Shown here: positions 1 through 10,242 of the stretch, piece after piece
How the letters are laid out: the number at the start of each line of letters is the position of its first letter
How positions within the stretch are numbered: position 1 is the first letter of the stretch
NCBI GenBank assembly: GCA_038501785.1
Contig: JBAMJR010000260.1
Span: forward strand, 1,840,001 to 1,904,000
Direction of reading: 5' to 3'
Source: Myoxocephalus aenaeus
Taxonomy: Eukaryota > Chordata > Actinopteri > Perciformes > Cottidae
Length of the DNA: 64,000 nt
The notes under the pieces: model-generated
The model's database searches: none
Seen by the model: only the letters and a program-made list of their open reading frames with translations
Told to the model about the DNA's origin: nothing
Program-made: the position numbers and the translations under genes

Positions 1-361
1 GAGACTTTCTGATCGTTTTACAGGGTCAGGAGTCACCACTTTATTTGTGTATCTCTTGTTTACCATGCTGGTAAATCTGAATAAAATAAACTGTGGTGCT
101 CATGATTGAATTGTGGAGAATCTATTTTGTATTTACACCACAACTTGCAGATTACACAACATTTGTGGGTCTTAAGCTCCTCAGATGAGGTTCAACTCAA
201 CCAATAACATTTTGCCTCCACCTCTGAGAAATGATCGTTCCACTAAAACCACAGAAACACCAGACCGAAGTATCAATCGAGCTGAAATGACTTGTCAGAC
301 TGCTATTGTTGTTGTGTTTGAAGCTGGGTGTGTAACATAGCATTCAGGCACATGGACCTAC
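1..361 (-). other. myt1l intron after exon 7 (incomplete)
   Basis: AT-rich intronic sequence downstream of exon 7. No zinc-finger-like exon and no recognisable repeat is seen. The next expected exon (LAMHESVLKCPTPGC type) is absent. Confidence 0.7.
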
Positions 362-496
362 TCTCAGGCGGGACCCGGTCTTTGTGGGGACACCCGGACA
401 GGCTGCGGTGGTGCGGGTACAGACCCGTCACATGACCGGTTCCGTCGCAGCCCGGCGTCGGACACTTGCTCTCCTTCTTCTCCCCCCTGGAAGAGT
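362..496 (-). CDS. myt1l: myt1l coding exon 7 (zinc finger 2)
   Basis: This 135-nt exon (residues 595-640) reads DSSRGEKKESKCPTPGCDG and then a complete CCHHC finger with ligands Cys606, Cys611, His616, His624 and Cys630, followed by HKDRVPPE. It matches MYT1L zinc finger 2 almost exactly. The acceptor is ctgtcctctccag. The donor is GAGA|gtaggt in phase 1, which would give Ile at the next codon, as in the family's EILAMHES. Zinc finger 3 and everything after it must lie below position 1, because 1-361 contains no matching exon. Confidence 0.95.
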
Positions 497-2627
497 CTGG
501 AGAGGACAGAGATATGAGGTGAGTCAACAGGTAAATCTTTCGGCTAATTTCTTTGCTTTAGGGCCGGGGTTTACTGTGATTGACGGGTCGCGGCCGTTAA
601 CCAGAGCCGTACGAGGTGTCTTTACGTCACTCCTCCGCATTTTCAAATCTGGTAAACTTCTGTTTAACGGTTGCAGCTATGGTCCAAATGTAACATTATC
701 TTATCTGATGTGTTTTTATTCAGCAACTCTTCTAGTCAGCCGGGAGGAGGAAACCTCGTCTTTGTTGTGAGAACATCCTGGTAGAAACCCACAGGCGTTG
801 TAGCTTCAAAGACGCGACTTTTGGTTGTGCACACTTGCCAATTTCAAATTTTGTTTTGTATACTTTAACAGTTTTACAACAAAATGAGACTTTCTCAACT
901 TGCTAAATTAGTTTTTATATTGTCAAACATAATATGTGTAATTCATGTAACATAACAAACAGCGCGGAAAAAAATATTTGTCAACGGGAAGGGGCGGGGC
1001 CTCTCTTTAGGTCTGATGTTGTACCCATTGATGGCTGTTTCAGATGTTGGAGAAACAATTGACTATCACAGCTACCAATCAGGTATGCCATCCTCACAAG
1101 TGATACAGAGAAACATAGCGATGAGCACAGATGAGATTAATCCAAGTGACAATGCCTGAAAAAGGACATTTGTCGGACGAGATTTGGGAAGCAAAACAAA
1201 CGGAAAACCAAGAAGAAAATCAGCGAAGATGAGCACAAAGTCAGTGAAACTAAATAAAATGTTTAATGGTGCAGATTTGGGTTGATGAAGTCCGCTTTGG
1301 GCCAGAACATTTCCACCTGGAGTGAGTTTAACGACCCTGTTGAGATTCCTGATCACAATCAAAGCCTTCCTGTGGAAGCATAAACACTTCCTCTGTGCTA
1401 ACGCTAACGCAAGACTGATAACCGCACGGCTCCGACTCCAACGCCGCTGGGAGGGAGTCGTATTTGAGTGGATTTAGAGGAAAATAGGCCGCAGATAGCG
1501 TCCTGCAGATGGATCTGCTCTCCTAACGGGCAGCGGAGATTGCCATTACTCATGCCTGACAAGATGCCGTCTGATGTTCCCACACCGGCCTATTTTAACA
1601 ACATAAGCTGCTGTCACAGGAAAACCAAGCATCTGCGGTAAAAAAAAGAAAAAAGGAAACTGTGTTGCTCCTGAATGCTGAAAATGAGCGCCCATTATCT
1701 CACCGGCGGCCACGTGCAACATTTCTGAAGTAACACAGTGGGATTTTAACAGGTTTAAAGAGCCGAGGGGTCAGAAAACTCATCCGATGTGCACAGAAAT
1801 GTTACAGTTATGTGTTTTTTTCTGCTACAGCACTGATAGCCTGCGGCTGCTGCAGTGTTGAGGATTACAATAAGTCAGGCAGACAAGATAAACATCCTCC
1901 TTGCTGACCCGAGGTCAGATCTTAGGAGGGAAAAGGCAGATTCAGGTCACATATGATGCAAATGAGGTGATGCAAAGAGGAAAATTGGCAAAATTTGGAG
2001 AGGAAACATGACGGGACGACAACCTTGCAGTCAAAATAGCTGGTGGTAGTAGTAGTAGTAGTGTATAGCATGCCGTGAACTTACATTTACGTTGAGATCG
2101 GTCGACCAATGACAGTTCTCTCTACAGTCAGAGCTTGCGCAAGAAGGTGGAACGTGAGGGAGATACCATTTCCAAAACTTGTAAGGGGGTAATAACTATT
2201 TTCCCGGACGTAGCAAAATCCCGGACGTTTTTGGAATCCCTGCCGGACACTTTTTTTAGGTCTCGAAAAGAGGACATGTCCGGGAAAAAGAGGACATCTG
2301 GTCACCCTAGCTTCATACAGTTTATTACTGCAACACGTTTCTTTTTAACATGAAATGATGGTGTGGAGCTACACACACACCAACTGACTGGCGGAACTAA
2401 ATCTGCATCTGGAAGTCCAGCCGTCGGGGTAAAAATACAAACAAAAAAAACTCCCAGACAACAGTTTCGCTTTTACAGATGTAAAATATCTGAGAGTGAA
2501 TGAAGACACAACGGAGACAAAACTCCCCACAGGGCCAATTGTGCACAGATATAACACGAAATGTGATATATATTTATGTATATACATCTTTGCAGATATA
2601 CAATGACAGAGTGATGTTGCCGCCTAC
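497..2627 (-). other. myt1l intron between exons 6 and 7
   Basis: No coding sequence is seen. A GC-box-like GGGGCGGGGCC lies near 992-1002 and a short (GTA)n near 2044-2062. The part from about 2095 to 2310 resembles a dispersed fish repeat and is listed separately. The rest is unremarkable. Confidence 0.6.
2095..2310. repeat. Probable hAT-type short repeat remnant
   Basis: On the minus strand the segment starts CTAGGGTGACCAGATGTCC, followed by a run of short motifs (TCCGGGA, GAGGACA). I associate this terminal pattern with short non-autonomous hAT-like repeats in fish. Only one end is recognisable, and no target-site duplication was found, so the family and the far border are uncertain. Confidence 0.35.
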
Positions 2628-3043
2628 CTTTCGGGTAGTACGCCCTCTTCAACCCGTCGTGGTGCATCCTGGACTTGCGCTCCTCGCCGGCGCAGCTCAG
2701 CCGGGAGCTGTGCTCGCCGTGGCCCCGGTGGTGATGGTGCTCCCGACGGGGCAACGAGTGCTCCGAGGCCATGCGGTCCCTCATGACCTTTGCCCTCTCC
2801 GACTCCAGGGCGATGGCCTTCTCCAGCAGCGACAGGTTCCCCTTGGCCATGTCGAAGGTCTCGTCCGAGCGGTCGGAGGCCACCGACGTGGTGTCTTCGT
2901 CACCCTCCTGGCTGCAGCTGGTGGGGTAACCTCTGGAGCCCGGGCTCAGCTGCTCCTCCAGCTTCATCAGGTTCACCATGTCGGAGTAGCTGCGTTCCAG
3001 AGACCTCTGCTCCTCCTGCGCGCTCTGCTGACAGCTGTCGTAC
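2628..3043 (-). CDS. myt1l: myt1l coding exon 6 (LEEQLSP to LEKAIALE region)
   Basis: This 416-nt exon (residues 456-595) begins RYDSCQQSAQEEQRSLERSY and continues SDMVNLMKLEEQLSPGSR, DEDTTSVASDRSDETFDMAKGN, LSLLEKAIALESERAKVMRDRM, then a His/Arg-rich linker and LKRAYYPK. These are the conserved stretches between the MYT1L central region and zinc finger 2. The His-rich run EHHHHRGHGEH is a second histidine-rich patch in this protein. The acceptor ggcggcggctcag is GC-rich and weak. The donor AAAG|gtaggc is good and ends in phase 1. The plus-strand Val/Leu-rich frame over the same bases is an antisense shadow. Confidence 0.93.
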
Positions 3044-4667
3044 CTGAGCCGCCGCCGACGGCAGGGTGAGAAATGGCCGCTGGTGAGTGACAGATTACTG
3101 GAAAACTGAAAGTTGAGGTCGTGTCAGGAAAGCGCACACTGTTTTAGAGGTGGGAGTTTGGTGTTTTGTCTGAAATTACTGTCAATGTCAGTTTGCGATA
3201 CACAAAAGCTCATTATCTTTAACTTATTTTGTTCCTTTCAACCAATAGACTATTTAATAGAAGCTGAATCTTCACTTTCATTATTTACATAAACCTTTCA
3301 CATGATTTCTCACAAATCTACTGTTGATACCTCTCAATAACTTGAATTTAAATCCTGAATACAACCTTCAAGAGAGAGGCAAACCAACGCAACCAACCAA
3401 GTATAATGTTGTAATGAAAGAGGCCTTTTTTTGGCCTATAATTCTTCTCATTTTGACAAACTGGCGCCATTTTAAGTTTACCGAATTAGCTGTTAGCAGT
3501 TCCTGTTTGCAGTGTACCCATGAATATACAGACAGCTATCACTTGATTACTTTAAAACTGAAGGGAACTTCAGGCAAGATCTGAAGCTCCAAGGAGCATC
3601 TTTTTTATCCTATGCTTTCTAAGCAGCAATCCGCCAGTTAATTAAGCTCTGTTTATTCTCACACTTGCCGCCGCAGCACAAGGCCTCCACAGATGGCGTG
3701 CGAGCTCCCAGCATGCACAGAGGCGTTAATACTCAACGCGTTGTTTGTAGCATTATTCTCCGAAACACCAGAGGGCATATAAAGAAAAAATCGACTGTGA
3801 AGAATCAAAAAGACAACGAGTGTAAACGGCAAAACGCCAGAAACCGGCCTCCTTAATAATAATGAGGGATTGTTATTATCTATAAACTCATATGTCATAT
3901 TCATGGATTGTATTGTATTTATACGTTGAGTATTTAATGCATTATAAAGAAACCATGCTTGAATCTCCTGCAAACATAAATTTGGTGATAAAATATTTAC
4001 TAACATGACCTCCTGTTTCTAAAGCATCTCAAATGAATTTAAAGCATCCTCTGCTTTATGGTCTGTTTGACTCTAAATGACCATAATTTACTAAATGAAC
4101 ATCATGCTGTATTGAAGAAGACTTGAAACTAGAGATTGAGACATAAACTCATGTTTACAATGTTTACTGAGGGAATAAATCAAGAGAGAAGTAGAGTCAT
4201 TTATATAGACTTCTATACAACCAGAGGAGTCCCAGGGGGGTGGTCAGGAGAGTGAATGCAGCTTTAACACATGAAGCATAGACTTCTATACAACCAGAGT
4301 CACCCCCTGATGGTCAACAGAGAGAATGCCGCTTTTAAGACACCAAAGGTTGCCGCTTTTGGGTTCTAGGGTATTTTGCCTCCATGATCCGTTAGTCACA
4401 GCTGTTGACTGTTTTGATATGGGTCCAAATCATAACATCCTGTTGTTGTCTGACTACCGTTATGCACCTGCTCCTTTCATCTCACGCGGTACCTTTGCCT
4501 CCCTTCAAAGCCAACCCATCGGGTCACAGAAATATCAAAGGTATGCTAAAAGGTGTCATGAGCATAAATAATGTTTTAATCTACCTGCAGACCCTTTCAT
4601 ATGACACAAAGGTAGAGGGAAATATGGGTATATGGCATGATCAAAAGACCCTTTAGAGATGCCGAAC
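3044..4667 (-). other. myt1l intron between exons 5 and 6
   Basis: No coding sequence is seen. It contains one copy of a dispersed repeat (about 4020-4335) that recurs inverted near 38 kb. The remainder is AT-rich single-copy-looking DNA. Confidence 0.6.
4020..4335 (+). repeat. Dispersed repeat, copy 1
   Basis: About 300 bp containing the runs aaagcatcctctgctttatg, tactaaatgaacatcatgct, ctgagggaataaatcaagag and ttctatacaaccagag. The same sequence occurs in reverse complement at about 37.99-38.33 kb, and its last part recurs near 42.2 kb. It includes an internal near-duplication of the cttctatacaaccagag segment. No terminal repeats or tail were recognised, so the class is unknown. Confidence 0.75.
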
Positions 4668-5373
4668 CTGTTCAGGTGATGCACCACCTGATGGTCCGTT
4701 GGCATTTGGAGTTGGTGGTGGAGCGCGTGGAGGGCGGGACGATCGCACGCCTGCGTCTCGCTCAGTTTCCGAGCCAGATCGAAGCACTGGTTCCTCAGGC
4801 ACTCCAGGCTGCTGAGGCACACCTCCTCCTCGCTCTCGTCCGCCTGAACCCTGACCCCGACGCCGGCCCGGCCGTTGGCGTGGGCGATGTCGTCCAGCAT
4901 GACACCTTCCGGGTAGCCGTCCTCGGGCAGCATGGCACCGTGTCCCTGCGCCAGGAGCTTCAGGGAGTCCACCGTCTCCCTGACCACGTCGCTGTCCAGG
5001 TCCACGCTCAGCTCGCCCTTCCGGTCGCCGTGGTGGCTGCCGTCGTACTCCTCGTCGTCGTCGTCCTCCCCGGCGCTGTTGGAGGAGTTGCTGTTCATCT
5101 CGGACTCGGTCATGGCCTGGTAGGCGGCGTCCTCCGCAATCTTCCCCAGGTTGAGCAGCGACTTGGCGACTAGCTCGTCGTAGTTCTCGTAATCCTCTCC
5201 GGTGCCGTGGCCGTGCCCGTGCCCGTGCCCATGGCCGTGCCCGTGGCCGTGGCTGGTGCCGTGGCCAGCGCTGTGGCCGTGGCCGTGGCCGACGGCGCAG
5301 CTGTGGTTGTTGTTGTCGTCCTTCTGAATCGGGAGGAGCTTTGATTGTCCGCCGGGTTTGTAATGGTTCTCTA
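4668..5373 (-). CDS. myt1l: myt1l coding exon 5 (His-Gly tract and conserved N-terminal block)
   Basis: This 706-nt exon covers residues 221-456. In order it has a short linker (VENHYKPGG), a KDDNNN block as in other MYT1L proteins, an unusual His-Gly dipeptide tract (about residues 249-277), ENYDELVAKSLLNLGKIAEDAAY (288-305), an ESEMNSN/Ser/Asp stretch, ELSVDLDSDVVRETVDSLKLLAQGHG, and EEVCLSSLECLRNQCFDLARKLSET. These blocks are diagnostic of MYT1L rather than MYT1, and lie in the central region used for repression in mammals. The acceptor is ttcctgacag. The donor AACAG|gttcgg is weak but is the only one that meets the phase of the next exon (Arg456 split AG|G). An alternative donor 16 nt upstream in the transcript (CATCAG|gtggtg) would break the frame with the next exon. 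Confidence 0.92.
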
Positions 5374-7197
5374 CTGTCAGGAAGAGAAAGAAAGAAACCT
5401 CTAAGACACCCAAATACAAAAAAAAATCCCACCCTGCATCTCGCACCATAAACGACATAAAACAGAAGGTAATTGATCAAAAAGAAAAGAAAAAATGGAT
5501 TAAATTAGCAGATTACATAACTATCTGTTCATTCACAGAATAATAATCCTGCAGATGAAAAGGAAAAGGAGGCTTTTACAGCCTCTAATAAATGCAGCAA
5601 TGCTGATGGACCCTGTTCTTCTCATATACTCCTGAATACATTAGCAGCATCCCTCCCAATTATGATCCACTGTTTACTCACATAAAACACACAACCCAGA
5701 GCTGTGCAGAGCTGAGCAGAGCAGCGCCGCGCTCCCCTCTAAGCCTCGCTGTTGATTTTGGGGACAGAGACGGCGAATGAGAGCAGAGAGAAATTGAAAA
5801 GGGAGGCATGCGAGGTGCTCCGATTCGGGAGCCATAAATATTCTCAGGAGGAGAAGCCGAGGCAGAGCGCATGTGACGCGTCCGCCGAGACGAGGAGGCA
5901 AACGGGGACGGGGACGGGGAGGGGAGGAGGAGGAGGAGGAGGGTGGGAGTTAATAACTCAGCAGAGCTCCTCTCCCGATTATTCGTGAAGCGCTGTCAGA
6001 AGCGATTGAGGACAAGGGGGGGTACATGGCGAGAGGGAGAGCGCAGAGCATCTGGTCTACCACAGATTCGGCTCAGCGACTTTCATCACTTCTCTCCTCT
6101 CTCTCCCACTGCAGATCGAGAATACAATGCAAACCCAGACTGTACACCAGTTTGAGCCAGAACACCGAGCCGAGGTCCGCGGGGGGTTCATCTGTGTGTT
6201 TTATAAAGTTATAGCTTCGTGAGAACCACGTCGACTCAAACATGACGGGACTCAGTCGTCCCTGGATAATTGGCTTCGAACACGCAAGAGCTCCCAAAAT
6301 AGACACAAGTAGATGTCTGCTCATGAACATGACCTTTGACCTTACAGTTTTTTTGAAACCATCTCTGGTGGCTGGTGGTGTGAATAACGACCGTAACGCT
6401 ACGGATGTATCGTGGACTGAAGTGGAGAGGTCGGCAGTCTATCAACACGGTCTCACGGCAGCTCGGGAAATAGTCACGAACTGCAATCTGTTGTCGTTCA
6501 GGACGACTTTATGTTAAAAACAAAAGTTAGGTTGATGCAACTAAACCAACAGTTAGGCACTAAACCCTTACTATAAAGCCACAACACAGTGTCGAAGACC
6601 AGTTAAAATTCCATTTGTTGGAACCGTCAAGCCCCCAATAAGTTATGTTTTTGCATGTATTATAGAGTACGTCTCTTGCTCTGACTGTTGGCTTCACATG
6701 GATGCATTTCATTTGTGCGTTCACCACGAATACGCCTCCTAATCGACTTCCCATTTGCATTATCTTCGTCCTGAGCGACACAAAAAAAGAACCTGACAAT
6801 CCGTGTCCATGTACGCAAAACCAATAGAATGCATTTTGTGACTATTTCATGATCACATGACACATGACTGAAACTGGAGCACACGGAGGAAAACTGCTGC
6901 ACGTTCAAACTGCTGCACGTTCAAACCCAGAACCAGAACCGCTGCACATTTGGCACGAACTCATTTGGCACGAACTCAAACACTTCACAGATGTGGTTCT
7001 GGGTGCACGGTTTACATTTACATCTACTTTTACATGTATATTTATGTTTTCAAACATGGAAACATGAAAGAAATAAGTAATAAACCTCAAAAACACAAGT
7101 TATAATCCTTAATAAAACTTGTTTTTAAACCCACGTGAGATCAAAAAAACACACGGAAAACATTTAAAATGGAGAAATAAAGAATCAGGAAACTCAC
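5374..7197 (-). other. myt1l intron between exons 4 and 5, with a GC-rich island
   Basis: No coding exon is seen. The part at about 5690-6020 is GC-rich and purine-rich, with several CpGs, GGGGAC repeats and a (GGA)n run, and could be an intronic regulatory or alternative-promoter region. At 6895-6975 short direct duplications occur (ctgcacgttcaaa twice and catttggcacgaactca twice). Confidence 0.5.
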
Positions 7198-7706
7198 CAT
7201 GCTGACGATGCTGCTCCTCCTCTTCTTCCTCCTCCTCCTCGTCTCCCTCTTCCTCCTGCTCCTCCTCATCGTCACCATCCTCCACTTCTTCCTCCTCCTC
7301 ATACATCCCCTCCTCCTCCTCCTCATCCTCCTCCTCCTCCTCCTCTTCCTCCGCCCGCCGTCCTCCCATTGTCGTAACCGCTCTCTCCACCTCCTCCTCG
7401 GCATCCTCCTCCTCTTCCTGCTCCTCGTTGTCCTCCGAGAACTCGTCCTCCACGTCCCCATCTTCGTCACCTTCTCTCTCCGCCTCCTCTTCCTCCTCCT
7501 CCTCCTCCTCCTCCTCCTCCTCCACTACCTCCCCTTGCTCCTTCCCTCCGCCCCCCACGTTCATGGCTTCGTTCCCGTAGCCGGTGAAGGCGCCGGCCTC
7601 CGCCTCCCCCGTGAAGGAGGTAAGGAAGGGCCTCCGCTTGGCAGCCGGCTCCAGCGGTTGTTTTTCCAGAGCCTTCCTCTTCTTGGCCAGCGGGCAGCCA
7701 TAGACA
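7198..7706 (-). CDS. myt1l: myt1l coding exon 4 (end of zinc finger 1 and acidic tract)
   Basis: This 509-nt exon (residues 51-221) opens with SVYGCPLAKKRK, giving the last zinc ligand Cys55 of finger 1 and a basic KKRK patch that could act in nuclear import. After a short variable stretch (KQPLEPAAKRRPF, then a Gly-rich part) comes a very long Glu/Asp tract, roughly residues 105-215, broken only by short segments. MYT1L is known for this acidic region. Here it is encoded by nearly pure GAG/GAA/GAT triplets, so it is probably length-variable. Borders: acceptor ctctctgcag, donor CATG|gtgagt, phase 1 at the end. The plus-strand Leu-rich open frame over the same bases is only the antisense shadow of this tract. 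Confidence 0.93.
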
Positions 7707-8512
7707 CTGCAGAGAGACAGAGGGCACAAACACCGTCAGCAGCCATCTTTGTTTCTCTTGCTTGCTATTTGATCTCCACGACCCCCCAAAAGCTTTCCTT
7801 GCTGCTGAGACGACTCTCAGGTAAAATAATTCAAATACGTTTGCACACAGAGCCGCACACGAACCAGAGTGGGCTCCCATTGGACCCTCCAGAGCCAGAA
7901 CACAGACCAGTGGGCCCAAACCAGCCAGCTATATATATGTATTCATCTCAGAGTATAAACCCCAAACTGTCTTCCTCTGATCATTAACTTCAAAAGTGAA
8001 ATTTTGCCTTTCGTGCATATACTGTTGAAGGAATTATATTCCGTTGTGACGACCCTCTACCTTTGTGTGGTGGTGCCTCGTTTACTCTTCTCTGATTGGT
8101 TGGTGGGGTCTTCCACTTGGGCTGTAACTGGGCCCAGTGTTCCCAGTCCGGGGAGACAATGCACATCCATGGCTCATCTCTTTTGCAATTTAATTTATAT
8201 ATATATATTTTTTTTTAAATGCGGTCATTTAAATCCTGTTATTCGCCACGGTACTCCAAGTTATGACGCCATACTAAAGAATATTTGGGATTTCTGAAAT
8301 CCAAACAACACGGTTCACAAAGCTAGTTCATGATTATAAAATTGAAAAAACATATTGTATGACCTCTAAATACTTAGACCTACACGGAGGCCTGAGATAT
8401 ACAGACTGGAACTTTAACTTGTGTTTTACTACGAAGGGAACTGATCAAAGCTGTCACAAAATGTAATAAATTAAATGTCATTCTGTCGTGACGTTTTCTA
8501 GCTTAAAAGAAG

Positions 8513-9004
8513 GGTAGCACTTTATAATAAGTAGACACTTTTTAGCATTAGTAAAGCATCAATAAACAATGAATTCATCATTTATAAAGCATTATTCCAA
8601 CATGAATACTCATTAGTAACTCATTCATAAACACAGTTATAAATGTTTCATTCTTGATTAATAAGCTATGGTTTCATACTTTATAAATGATGAATTCCCC
8701 ATTTGTAAATGAAGTATTCATGACTTATAGATGATTAATAAGATCATTTGTAAAGTGTTAGTAAATGATTAAAAAAAATGCTGGCATTCATGATGAAATC
8801 AGGTAGTTACTACTCATTAGTTCAGTAGTTACTACTCATTAGTTAAGTATTAGTTAAGCATGTTCTGTGACTTAATATAAAGTGTAGACTATTTATGCTT
8901 TACAAAGCATTCATGTTGGAATAATGCTTTATAAATGATGAATTCATTGTTTATTCATGCTTTACTAATGCTAAAAAGTGTCTACTTATTATAAAGTGCT
9001 ACCA
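8513..9004. mobile_element. Foldback element (long inverted repeat MITE)
   Basis: The two ends are inverted copies: ggtagcactttataataag at the left and its reverse complement cttattataaagtgctacc at the right. The symmetry continues inward for about 100 bp on each side (ttagcattagtaaagca, attcatcatttataaagc). The middle is made of short AT-rich repeated words. There is no coding capacity. This is a non-autonomous foldback DNA transposon; its superfamily is not established from the sequence. Confidence 0.8.
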
Positions 9005-9391
9005 AGAAAAGTGCTTTTCTGCAGATAAATAGTCTAAGAAGGCCAGAGTATATTGTTATAATCAGGAGGAAGGACCAGGGCCCTATTTCTCATACCTGGC
9101 TTACTGAGTTAGCCAGATAATTTTCAGGATAAAATGACGCAGATCAGGCTTTTCGGTTCCACGAAGCAAGTTTAGAAAAATCACCATAGCAACACATCCA
9201 AAAATTTGAACCTGCTCCAGCACAGGCTTACTGAAATTCACTGGATAAGCTGGCCACTCCCACCAGACAAAAAAGGCAGCTCCCTTCCTCATTGATGAAA
9301 GAGCGATATTAGTTATATTAGTTTCATAGGGAGAGTTCTTCCAGATCGCCAAGATCCGTTCTCACATCATGATGACTTCCTGCGGCAATAT

Positions 9392-9583
9392 CGATTCTGC
9401 CGACAAGGAATCACTTATTTACGAGACCTTCTTGAGCCGCGGACACTGATCACCACCACACGGCCATTGCCCGTCTCACAGACTATGCATAGACTATCAG
9501 CCATTGCATGCCGTGCTGTTCATAATGTTTATTTAGCGCTTAAGAAACTTATGGATGTGTTGAAAGCATTCATAATTATATGA
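9392..9583 (+). pseudogene. Harbinger transposase N-terminal fragment
   Basis: The open stretch reads RFCRQGITYLRDLLEPRTL, then LPVSQTMHRLSAIACRAVHN and LALKKLMD, and ends at TGA 9581-9583. This follows the order of the N-terminal part of HARBI1-like nucleases (arginine/aromatic FxRQxIxxLxDLLxP block, then a regulatory helical block), but the middle is missing by an internal deletion. No DDE catalytic region is present. It is a fossil and is not expected to be expressed. Confidence 0.6.
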
Positions 9584-10017
9584 CAGTGTTATTAGTACAC
9601 CATACATATCATTATTGTAGAAAATTATTAAGGTGGACTCATGATAAGAAGAATAGAGAGAATCACACACAATTTCTTTTCACTGCTTCAATTGATCGAA
9701 TTTCTGATTATGAATAATACATACTGATCCGCCCATACACATATTCAAACTCCTAGTTATATGGTAATCTACACATACATGTATATACACATATATAGTA
9801 CATGATACATACGCGCATACAGTACATATATCCTCATAAGTATATATTTATTCGTATATTACTGCCAGCAGGCACATTTAAATAAATATAATCTGATTGA
9901 TTTGGGTGATGAAGCACTTAAAATTAGCCGATACATTTTCCCAACACTGACGCATTTAACTTGTCTGATATATTTGCGATGCTTATGTCTCGCAACTGGG
10001 GCAGTGTTAAGCTGCGT

Positions 10018-10242
10018 TCACACCAACAACGTTGTGAATATTCGCAACGCGTTTGCTGTGAATGCAGCATTAGATCTTGCCATGATTATGGTCTTGACTT
10101 CCTCATATGCGTTCATGATCATCTCCTGCTTCTCAGCGGAGAAAAAAAAAAAGGTTCCTCTGAGTTTATTTGCCATTATACTGTTAGAACATCGTGGTGT
10201 CAGTGCTCGATTATTATCCCTTCTGAAGAGGAACGGGCACAC
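10018..10242 (-). pseudogene. Harbinger Myb/SANT-like second ORF fragment
   Basis: The minus-strand frame reads LRGTFFFFSAEKQEMIMNAY, then EEVKTIIMARSNAAFT. This resembles the first helix region of the Myb/SANT-like proteins carried as the second gene of PIF/Harbinger elements (FSxEExExLMxAYxEHxxxL type). The frame is then lost. The first bases of this open frame are not necessarily coding. The homology is by eye, so confidence is moderate. Confidence 0.5.

Noticed and set aside
1..361. myt1l zinc finger 3 exon
   Set aside because: No CPTPGC-type sequence occurs on the minus strand here; the stretch is AT-rich intron.
2500..3069. 189-codon plus-strand frame
   Set aside because: Antisense to myt1l exon 6; no recognisable domain.
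4637..5173. Long plus-strand open frame rich in Val and Leu
   Set aside because: It lies exactly antisense to myt1l exon 5, whose protein is conserved and has matching splice sites; the frame is a shadow of that exon.
5690..6020. CpG-rich stretch as the main myt1l promoter
   Set aside because: It is between coding exons 4 and 5, so it cannot be the promoter of the full-length transcript; an internal start is possible but nothing in the sequence shows it.
7199..7987. 262-codon plus-strand frame, Leu-rich and membrane-like
   Set aside because: It is the antisense of the Glu/Asp tract of myt1l exon 4 (CTC/CTT reads as Leu). No signal or domain beyond composition.
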